This document shows, piece by piece, positions 1 to 5,156 of a stretch of DNA of 6,335 nt. Both the position numbers and the translations under genes were made by a program. Numbering within the stretch: the first letter of the stretch is position 1; each line of letters starts with the position of its first letter. This DNA comes from Pseudomonadota bacterium (GTDB lineage: Bacteria; Pseudomonadota; Gammaproteobacteria; Burkholderiales; Burkholderiaceae_B): the NCBI GenBank assembly GCA_023432075.1, contig JAEYVD010000625.1, forward strand, positions 1 through 6,335. The letters run 5' to 3'. The notes beneath the pieces are model-generated. The model was not told the origin of the DNA and did no database searches. It worked only from the letters and a program-made list of their open reading frames with translations.

Positions 1-422
1 CCGTCGGGCAGCACCACGTTCATGTACTGGCCGGGCACGTAGTCCAGCGCCTCTGGCAGCGCCAGCGTCAGGTGGACGACGTCGTCGCGGAAGCGATGGA
101 TGCGGTGGATCGTGGCGCAGATGCGGCGGGGATCGGGAAATACCTGCCGGCTGCTGGCCACGCTGATGCACAGGTCGCCGGCAGGAAGCGCCTGGCAGGC
201 CAGGGCAAAACCCTGTTCGGCCTCTTCGGGGGTCAGCGCCATGGGGAATTCGTCGTAGCGCACCGCGCCCGATTCCAGCTTGATGCGGCAAGTGCCGCAG
301 CCGCCGAACGTGCATTCGTGCGGCAGCTTCACCGATGACCGCTCCGCGGCCTGCAGCACGGTTTCGCCTTCTTCGACGTCAAAGGCGGTTTCGGTTTCCA
401 GGATGTGCACGCGGTATGCCAT
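1..422 (-). CDS. [2Fe-2S] ferredoxin/FAD oxidoreductase (reductase component), N-terminal 140 residues, cut by window edge
   Basis: The gene starts at ATG 422-420 and runs off the left edge. Residues 1-90 form a plant-type [2Fe-2S] domain: Cys37, Cys42 and Cys45 (C-x4-C-x2-C) with the fourth ligand Cys76 in an ACQ context. From about residue 100 an FNR-type FAD-binding domain begins (IHRIHRFRDDVVHLTL), and PGQYMNVVLP near residues 130-139 is the usual start of the flavin-binding barrel. This order, ferredoxin then FAD then presumably NAD, is that of phenol hydroxylase reductase (DmpP-like), BenC-like dioxygenase reductases and CDP-6-deoxy-glucoseen reductase-like proteins. Such proteins pass electrons from NAD(P)H to an oxygenase or other acceptor. 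A GAGG sequence lies 5 bases before the ATG. The gene follows the GlcG-like gene by 11 bases, so the two are probably cotranscribed. The electron acceptor is unknown, and the NAD domain lies outside the window. Confidence 0.88.
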   Translation of the reverse strand, partial: MAYRVHILETETAFDVEEGETVLQAAERSSVKLPHECTFGGCGTCRIKLESGAVRYDEFPMALTPEEAEQGFALACQALPAGDLCISVASSRQVFPDPRRICATIHRIHRFRDDVVHLTLALPEALDYVPGQYMNVVLPD

Positions 423-433
423 GGCGCCCTCGC

Positions 434-913
434 CTATTTCTTGATGTCCGCTTCGACCAGCACTTTCATGCCGCGCGGCTCCAGCAGTTCGCCCAGCGCG
501 GCCAGCGCCGCCAGGCCGGCTTTGGTGTCCTGCTCGCCGTTGCCGCCGCTCAGGCCCACGCCGCCGATCACCTCGCCGTTCACGACGATGGGAAAACCGC
601 CGACGAACACCGCGAACTTGCCGTCAAAGCTCCACTGGATGCCGAAGGCTTCGTTGCCGGGCAGCGCCGGACCATTCGGCGGGGTGTTGAACAGGTGGGT
701 CGAACGCTTGTGGCCGGCGGCGGTAAAGGCCTTGTTCCAGGCGATCTGCGGACCGGTGATGCGCGCGCCGTCCATGCGCTCCAGCGCGATCGGATAGCCG
801 CCATCGTCCACGATGCAGATCGACTCCAGGACGCCGATCTCCTGCGACTTGGCGATGGCGGCGCGCACCATGACGCGCGCTTCTTCGAGTTCCAGGCGAT
901 AAATCTGTTTCAT
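434..913 (-). CDS. GlcG/HbpS family (DUF336) protein, 159 aa
   Basis: The whole protein is one GlcG/HbpS (DUF336) domain. Typical landmarks are the N-terminal helix LELEEARVMVRAA (residues 8-20), the strand and turn SICIVDDGGYPIALERMDGA (31-50), the segment GPQIAWNKAFTAA (54-66), and the glycine-rich GEVIGGVGLSGG (113-124). Related proteins bind haem or a corrinoid (HbpS, PduO C-terminal domain), and glcG sits in glycolate operons without a fixed function. No signal peptide is visible, so it is likely cytoplasmic. I chose the ATG at 913-911: AGAGG lies 8 bases upstream of it. An in-frame TTG two codons earlier would sit only 2 bases from that site. The gene starts 29 bases after the aldehyde dehydrogenase stop and ends 11 bases before the reductase, which suggests a shared transcript. 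The family is clear; the biochemical role is not. Confidence 0.9.
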   Translation of the reverse strand: MKQIYRLELEEARVMVRAAIAKSQEIGVLESICIVDDGGYPIALERMDGARITGPQIAWNKAFTAAGHKRSTHLFNTPPNGPALPGNEAFGIQWSFDGKFAVFVGGFPIVVNGEVIGGVGLSGGNGEQDTKAGLAALAALGELLEPRGMKVLVEADIKK

Positions 914-942
914 GTGCAAAACCTCTGGTGGGGGATGGGCCG

Positions 943-2403
943 TCAGCCGGCGCGGTAGACGGTCTTGATCTGGGTGTAGAACTCCAGGCCCACGCGGCCC
1001 GACTCGCGGAACGTGGACGTGCTGGAATGCTTCAGGCCGCCAAACGGCGCGTTGATGAGGTTGCCGGTGGTGGTGCGGTTGATCTTGACGGTGCCCGCCT
1101 GGATGTCGCGCGCAAAGCGGTGCGCGTAGCGCGCGTCGGTGGTGGCGATGGCGGCCGACAGGCCGTATTCCGTGTCGTTGGCCTGCGCGATGGCGTCTTC
1201 ATAGCCATCGACCTCGATCAGCGCGATCACCGGACCGAAGATCTCTTCGCGCGCGATACGCATCTGCTGAGTCACCCCGCCAAAGAGCGCGGGCGTCACG
1301 TAGTACCCGCGGTCAAAGCCGGGACCGGTCAGTCGGTCGCCGCCACAGAGGTGGGTGGCTTCCTCCTTGCCCAGTTCGATGTAGCCCAGCACGTTGTCCA
1401 GCTGCCGGGCAGTCGCCAGCGGGCCCAGGTCGAAGTTGCCTTCCAGGCCGTTGCCGATGGTCAGCGTGCGGATCTTGGCCAGCAGCTTTTCCGTGTAGGC
1501 CTGGCTGACCTTGCGATCGACCAGCACGCGGCTGGTGCCCGTGCAGGCCTGGCCGCTCAGCGAGAAGCCGCCCTTGACCGCCAGGTCCACGGCCCGGTCC
1601 AGGTCGGCATCGGCCAGCACGATCAACGGATTCTTGCCGCCCAGTTCCATCTGCGTGCGGGTGGTCAGCCCAGCGGTCCGGTGAATCTGCTCGCCGGCGG
1701 CAGTGGAGCCAGTGAACGAAATGGCGCGGACCTGGGGCGCCCCCGTGATGGCTTCGCCCACCGCGCCCGCCGGGCCGGTCAGGAAGTTCAGCACCCCGGC
1801 GGGCAGCCCGGCGCGCACGAACGCTTCGGTCAGGCGATAGCCCGACATCGGGGCGTCGGAAGACGGCTTGAAAACCACGGTATTGCCCATGATGAGCGCG
1901 GGCGCGATCTTGCGTGCCGGGATCGAGATGGGAAAGTTCCATGGCGAGATCACGGTCACTACGCCCAGCGGCTCGCGCTGGCTGTAGACAATCATGTCCG
2001 GGTCGTCGTTGACGAAGGTCTCGCCCGTGAAGGACTGGCCTTCGACGGCATAGAAGCGGATCGTCTGCGCCGAGCGCAGCACCTCGTCCTTGGCCAGGTT
2101 CACGCCCTTGCCCTCTTCGCGGGTCAGTTCGCGCGCAATCGCGTCGGCGTTGTCTTCCAGATGCTGCGCGGCCCGGAACAGGATCGCCGCGCGCTTGGAT
2201 ATCGGCGTGTCGCGCCACGTGGCAAAGGCAGCCTCGGCGGCTTGCACGGCCTGCCGGGCGTCATCGGCGCCGGACACCTGAAAGTGCCCCACGATGTCGT
2301 CGGTGTCGGCCGGATTGCGGTTCGGCGCGGTCTTGCCAGTGACGCTCGGCGTCCACTGACCGCCGATGTAGTTCAAAAAGGATTGCTGCGAGAGATCGTC
2401 CAC
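943..2403 (-). CDS. NAD(P)+-dependent aldehyde dehydrogenase, 486 aa
   Basis: This is a full-length ALDH-superfamily enzyme that oxidises an aldehyde to a carboxylate in the cytoplasm. Visible landmarks are PWNFP with Asn156, the cofactor lysine Lys179 (VVFKPSS), the Rossmann-type FTGST at 230-234, the general base Glu253 (MELGGKNP), the nucleophile Cys287 (GQACTGTSR), and Glu387 in EEIFGPV. All catalytic residues are present. Residue 182, three after Lys179, is Ser; NAD-preferring members usually have Glu there, so NADP use is possible. The C-terminus (NAPFGGLKHSS, then ESGRVGLEFYTQIKTVY) resembles the alpha-ketoglutarate-semialdehyde/YcbD-like and aromatic aldehyde branches. I cannot fix the substrate. 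The start is GTG 2403-2401, with AAGGA 9 bases upstream. The gene is first in a probable operon with the GlcG-like protein and the [2Fe-2S] reductase. Confidence 0.93.
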   Translation of the reverse strand: MDDLSQQSFLNYIGGQWTPSVTGKTAPNRNPADTDDIVGHFQVSGADDARQAVQAAEAAFATWRDTPISKRAAILFRAAQHLEDNADAIARELTREEGKGVNLAKDEVLRSAQTIRFYAVEGQSFTGETFVNDDPDMIVYSQREPLGVVTVISPWNFPISIPARKIAPALIMGNTVVFKPSSDAPMSGYRLTEAFVRAGLPAGVLNFLTGPAGAVGEAITGAPQVRAISFTGSTAAGEQIHRTAGLTTRTQMELGGKNPLIVLADADLDRAVDLAVKGGFSLSGQACTGTSRVLVDRKVSQAYTEKLLAKIRTLTIGNGLEGNFDLGPLATARQLDNVLGYIELGKEEATHLCGGDRLTGPGFDRGYYVTPALFGGVTQQMRIAREEIFGPVIALIEVDGYEDAIAQANDTEYGLSAAIATTDARYAHRFARDIQAGTVKINRTTTGNLINAPFGGLKHSSTSTFRESGRVGLEFYTQIKTVYRAG

Positions 2404-2468
2404 GGGAGCGCTTCCTTGAGTTGGGTCCGGCGTGGCCGGGCGTGAGGCGTTCTGGCCAAGTTCAGAAC

Positions 2469-2480
2469 ATTGTATACTTT
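2469..2480 (-). promoter_or_regulatory. Candidate -10 region and GTATAC operator upstream of the ALDH operon
   Basis: On the minus strand TACAAT (plus-strand 2469-2474) is a good -10 match, about 65 bases before the ALDH GTG. No convincing -35 is seen 17 bases further upstream. The palindrome GTATAC at 2472-2477 overlaps this -10, a position where a bound repressor would block RNA polymerase. GTNNAC-type cores are common in operators of FadR/FCD-type GntR proteins, and one is encoded at 5157-5879. The site is inferred from sequence only. Confidence 0.38.
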
Positions 2481-2526
2481 AATCACTGGCCGACGATCAG
2501 TGGAAACCCCAGCCGATCGGTCAGTA

Positions 2527-2552
2527 AAAAGGCTCCCTTTCGGGAGCCTTTT
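2527..2552 (-). terminator. Rho-independent terminator of the transporter gene
   Basis: A perfect 11-bp stem with a 4-base loop: AAAAGGCTCCC (2527-2537), TTTC, then GGGAGCCTTTT (2542-2552). On the minus strand the GC-rich stem is followed by TTTT. It starts 19 bases after the transporter stop codon, so it should separate transporter transcription from the ALDH operon. The A/T-flanked symmetry means it could also work on the plus strand, but no plus-strand gene leads into it. Confidence 0.85.
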
Positions 2553-2571
2553 CCGATCACGGCGCTGAACT

Positions 2572-4104
2572 TCAACGCCAGATCAGCACGGCGCAGATAG
2601 TCGAGACAAACAGCGCAAGCAGCACGGGCAGCAACAGCGCGCGCACCAGCGCCAGGACGTTGACCCGCGCAAACCCGGCTACGGCAATCAGCGAGGACCA
2701 CGCGATCAGCGTGCCACCGCCGGTCCACACCGCGCCCATCTGCCCCACCGCCGCCAACGTGGCCGGGTCCACGCCCACCACCGGACCCAGCGCGCCGGAC
2801 AGCGTGCCGGTCAGCGGCAGCCCGGCAAAGCCGGAGCCGTCGATACCGGTGATCATGCCGACGATGAGCACGCCAAAGGCGACCAGGAAGTGGTTTTCGG
2901 GGATCAGGTGCTGGGCAGCCGAAATCACTTCGAACAGCAGGCCGGGAGCCTGCGCCGGGGGCACGCCCAGGATCTGGGCGGCTGTCTCGTGGGCGCCCAC
3001 GAAGAAGAAGCCGGCGATCGGCAGCACGGAGCCCATTGCCTTAAAGGCGAAGACAAAGCCGTCGGTCACGTGCTCGGGACAGACGTCCAGCATCTTGCGC
3101 GGCCCCTCGGCCGCCAGGGTCACCAGCATCATCACCACAAAGGCGACACCGCCCACCAGCGCCGCCGCGTCGCCGCCGCGCAGGGCAGGCAGCGACGGAA
3201 AGAGGCGCGGCAGCACCATCACCCCGATCACGGCCAGAAACGCCAGCGGCGTCACCACGGCAAACACCTTGGACCAGCGCACGCGGCGGCGTTCTTCTTC
3301 GCTCAGCGCCGGGCCGGTCGGCAAGGCCGGATCCGCGCCCATCGTGCCGCGGGCCAGTTCCGCCTTGTCAAAGGAACCGGCCTGCTCCATCCGCGCCAAG
3401 CTGCCGTCCTGCGCGCGGGCCTGCCAAGCCGACAACAGGGCCGGATCGGCCGGCACGATCTGACGGCGCACCAGCAGGTAGGCCGCCACCAGCGCGATGC
3501 CGCCGGTGATCAGCGAGAGCACGAGGGCCCGGTCGGCCACCACCGCCGCGCTGACCGCTGCCCCGGCCGCCTTGGCGCTGATGCTGGGCGCCACTCCGAT
3601 CACATAGTCGGAGGACAGGGCCATGCCCTGGCCCGCGATGGCGATGGCCATGGCGCCGGCCAGCGGCGGCAACCCGGCAGCGATGGCCGCGGGCAGCAGG
3701 ATGGCGGACACCAGCGGCACGGCGGGCGTGGGCCAGAAGAACAGCGAGATCACGTAAGTACAGAGGGCGATGATCACGAAGGACGAATGCCCGCCCCGCA
3801 TGACCCGCCGAAACGGCTGCACCATGCGCACGTCCGCCTGCAGCGTCTTAAGTGCGTTGAGCAGCGCCGTCATGAACGTGATGACCAGAAAGATGTTGAA
3901 GAGCTCTTTGGCGGCGACAAAGCTGGCTGAAAAGATGCCGATCAGCGCGCTGATCGGATTGCCCGTGATCGCCAGCACCACCAGAAACGTGCCGATGACC
4001 GATGGCACCACGACATTGGCGCGCAGGATCATCGTCAGGATGATGGCGGCCACGCTGATCAGGTAAATCCAATGAGCGGCAGTGAGCACGACGTCGGATT
4101 GCAT
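2572..4104 (-). CDS. Polytopic inner-membrane transporter, ion-transporter-superfamily-like, substrate unknown, 510 aa
   Basis: Long hydrophobic segments recur through the protein (about 11-27, 31-47, 52-85, 107-124, 129-165, 181-212, 279-298, 313-331, 350-371, 404-421, 448-478, 484-508). They indicate 10-12 membrane spans or re-entrant loops. A charged hydrophilic loop at about 213-277, containing EEERRRVRW, divides the protein into two halves. Conserved-looking polar or glycine motifs inside the membrane parts are FFWPTPAVPLV (122-132), GQGMALSSDYV (158-168), GIDGSGFAGLP (420-430) and WTGGGTLIAWS (460-470). The pattern resembles GntP/CitMHS-type carboxylate permeases of the IT superfamily, but I recognise no characterised member. 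Start ATG 4104-4102 has AAGGGGA 7 bases upstream. The gene has its own upstream region and terminator, so it is probably monocistronic. Its place beside a catabolic operon suggests substrate uptake; this is inference. Confidence 0.82.
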   Translation of the reverse strand: MQSDVVLTAAHWIYLISVAAIILTMILRANVVVPSVIGTFLVVLAITGNPISALIGIFSASFVAAKELFNIFLVITFMTALLNALKTLQADVRMVQPFRRVMRGGHSSFVIIALCTYVISLFFWPTPAVPLVSAILLPAAIAAGLPPLAGAMAIAIAGQGMALSSDYVIGVAPSISAKAAGAAVSAAVVADRALVLSLITGGIALVAAYLLVRRQIVPADPALLSAWQARAQDGSLARMEQAGSFDKAELARGTMGADPALPTGPALSEEERRRVRWSKVFAVVTPLAFLAVIGVMVLPRLFPSLPALRGGDAAALVGGVAFVVMMLVTLAAEGPRKMLDVCPEHVTDGFVFAFKAMGSVLPIAGFFFVGAHETAAQILGVPPAQAPGLLFEVISAAQHLIPENHFLVAFGVLIVGMITGIDGSGFAGLPLTGTLSGALGPVVGVDPATLAAVGQMGAVWTGGGTLIAWSSLIAVAGFARVNVLALVRALLLPVLLALFVSTICAVLIWR

Positions 4105-4148
4105 GCGCTATTCCCCTTGTATGCGTGGCTGTTGGGTCGCCACACTCG

Positions 4149-4179
4149 GTATACTATATTTCGTTGTAGGCCATACCAA
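4149..4179 (-). promoter_or_regulatory. Candidate promoter of the transporter gene with overlapping GTATAC operator
   Basis: Reading the minus strand, TTGGTA (plus-strand 4174-4179) and TAGTAT (4151-4156) form a -35/-10 pair with exactly 17 bases between them, each matching the sigma-70 consensus at 4 of 6 positions. The GTATAC palindrome at 4149-4154 overlaps the -10, as in the ALDH upstream region. The transcript leader would be about 40 bases, ending in the good ribosome site before the transporter ATG. The match is moderate and untested. Confidence 0.42.
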
Positions 4180-4188
4180 TCGAAATAT
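4156..4188. repeat. Inverted repeat ATATTTCG-N17-CGAAATAT
   Basis: Perfect 8-bp arms at 4156-4163 and 4181-4188 are separated by 17 bases. The repeat covers the spacer and -35 of the candidate transporter promoter. Arms centred about 25 bp apart (roughly two helical turns plus) could bind two regulator subunits, but no protein is assigned. Confidence 0.6.
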
Positions 4189-4231
4189 GCGCCGCCTAGG
4201 GAAAGCGATAGTGCCGTTTTCGAACATCTTT

Positions 4232-4262
4232 TTGACCAAAAATCAAGGGATTACCCTATATT
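4232..4262 (+). promoter_or_regulatory. Candidate promoter of the TauE/SafE gene
   Basis: TTGACC (4232-4237, 5 of 6 to TTGACA) and TATATT (4257-4262, 5 of 6 to TATAAT) lie 19 bases apart, a long but tolerated spacing. The hexamers are embedded in the arms of the large inverted repeat at 4236-4267. The predicted leader of about 65 bases would carry the CGATAG/CTATCG dyad and a GTATAC site. This is the best plus-strand promoter in the divergent region, though the spacing makes it uncertain. Confidence 0.36.
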
Positions 4263-4267
4263 TTTGG
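4236..4267. repeat. 32-bp imperfect palindrome (hairpin-forming) in the divergent intergenic region
   Basis: Outer arms CCAAAAAT (4236-4243) and ATTTTTGG (4260-4267) are perfectly complementary. After a 2x2 mismatch (CA opposite AT), the inner arms AGGG (4246-4249) and CCCT (4254-4257) also pair, around an ATTA loop. Twelve of fourteen pairs match. No T-run follows on either strand, so a simple terminator is unlikely. An operator, an mRNA hairpin or a remnant element are all possible. Confidence 0.72.
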
Positions 4268-4294
4268 GATTTGGCTGGCGGTGTACGAATTCAT

Positions 4295-4312
4295 CGATAG
4301 ACTATCGTATAC
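4295..4312. promoter_or_regulatory. CGATAG-A-CTATCG dyad fused to a GTATAC site before the TauE/SafE gene
   Basis: A perfect 6-bp inverted repeat with a single central base (4295-4307) shares its last G with GTATAC (4307-4312). The composite lies 22 bases before the TauE/SafE start codon, a position suited to a repressor acting on transcription or early elongation. Binding by the nearby GntR/FCD protein is inferred. Confidence 0.42.
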
Positions 4313-4333
4313 ATAAATTACAAAGCACGAGGC

Positions 4334-5077
4334 ATGTTGTCTTCTCTGTCGTTCCCGGATCTGTGGCATTACGCCGCGATGGCGGCCGTGGTGTTTGGCG
4401 CCGCCGTGGCGCAGGGCGTGGGCGGGGTGGGATTTGCCATGTTCGCCGCCCCCGTCGCGGCGATGTTCTTTCCGCAGCTCGCGCCCGGTCCGCTCCTGAC
4501 GCTGGGCGGCTTCATCTCGCTGTTGACCGCGCTGCGCGAGCGCGCCGCCATCGATTGGCCTGCCGTCTCGTACGCGTTGGCCGGGCGAGCCGTCGGCACC
4601 CTGATCGCCATCTACGCCATGGCGCGCTTTGCCCCGCAGGCGTTGGGCGTGCTCTTTGCCTGCATGATCCTGGCCGCCGCGGCGCTGAGCGTGGCGGGAC
4701 TGCAGTTTTCCGCGACACCTGGCCGGGTATCGGGCGCGGGCGTCGCCTCCGGCATCATGGGCACGATGACCTCGGTGGGCGCGCCGCCCATTGCCATCGT
4801 GCTGCAGCATGCCGCCCCGCCGCGGCTGCGCGCCACGTTGGGGATGGTGCTCTTTCTGGGATCCATTTTTTCGCTGGCCATGCTGGCGTTGGCCAAGCGC
4901 TACACGGGCTATCACGCGGGCCTGGCGCTCAGCCTGGCGCCATTTCTGCTGGCCGGCTTTGCCGTCTCCAACCGGCTGCGCACCCTGCTGCCACCGCGCG
5001 CCGTGCGCGGCGTGCTGCTCGCGGCCTGCGCCATGGGCGCGGTGGGGGTGCTGGTAAAGACATTCTGGGTGCACTGA
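4334..5077 (+). CDS. TauE/SafE (TSUP) family membrane protein, 247 aa
   Basis: Length and layout fit the TSUP (TauE/SafE) family of putative anion or sulfonate exporters. There are about eight hydrophobic segments (roughly 14-47, 52-66, 75-98, 103-122, 133-158, 170-187, 196-212, 225-242). The internal duplication typical of the family shows as AQGVGGVGFAMFAAPV (26-41) and SGIMGTMTSVGAPPIAIVL (139-157). Family members have been linked to export of sulfite, sulfoacetate and other small anions; the cargo here cannot be read from sequence. ATG 4334 is the only ATG near the ribosome site, but GAGG ends just 1 base before it. A TTG at 4337 would give a 4-base gap, and the next ATG (4379) has no site. 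The GntR gene follows within 80 bases on the same strand and may be cotranscribed. Confidence 0.87.
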   Translation: MLSSLSFPDLWHYAAMAAVVFGAAVAQGVGGVGFAMFAAPVAAMFFPQLAPGPLLTLGGFISLLTALRERAAIDWPAVSYALAGRAVGTLIAIYAMARFAPQALGVLFACMILAAAALSVAGLQFSATPGRVSGAGVASGIMGTMTSVGAPPIAIVLQHAAPPRLRATLGMVLFLGSIFSLAMLALAKRYTGYHAGLALSLAPFLLAGFAVSNRLRTLLPPRAVRGVLLAACAMGAVGVLVKTFWVH

Positions 5078-5112
5078 TGCGGCACACCACCGGCGACGGC
5101 CGGCGACACCCG

Positions 5113-5140
5113 GTAATACAATGGAGACTGTATCCATTAC
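5113..5140. promoter_or_regulatory. Nested dyads and -10-like TACAAT before the GntR gene (possible autoregulatory site)
   Basis: Three overlapping inverted repeats lie here: AATGGA/TCCATT (5120-5125 and 5133-5138), ATACA/TGTAT (5116-5120 and 5129-5133) and GTAAT/ATTAC (5113-5117 and 5136-5140). TACAAT at 5117-5122 resembles a -10, but no -35 is evident. GTATCC at 5130-5135 is one base from GTATAC. GntR proteins often regulate their own gene, which would fit this location. Confidence 0.33.
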
Positions 5141-5156
5141 GCCAAAACTGCTCGCC

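Noticed and set aside
914..919. TTG start two codons upstream for the GlcG-like protein
   Set aside because: The AGAGG ribosome site would be only 2 bases from TTG but is 8 bases from the ATG at 913.
928..2445. 505-codon open frame on the plus strand
   Set aside because: It is antisense to the full-length aldehyde dehydrogenase, has no recognisable domain, and is rich in Arg, Gly, Ala and His as expected of shadow frames in GC-rich DNA.
2890..3930. 346-codon plus-strand open frame
   Set aside because: It lies antisense to the transporter and has a low-complexity His/Arg/Gln-rich composition with no domain.
4236..4267. Reading the 32-bp palindrome as a Rho-independent terminator
   Set aside because: Neither strand has a T-run directly after the hairpin, and both flanking genes diverge from it, so no transcript needs to end there.
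4082..4300. 72-codon plus-strand open frame in the divergent region
   Set aside because: It starts inside the transporter gene on the opposite strand, has no ribosome site, and covers the promoter and palindrome region.
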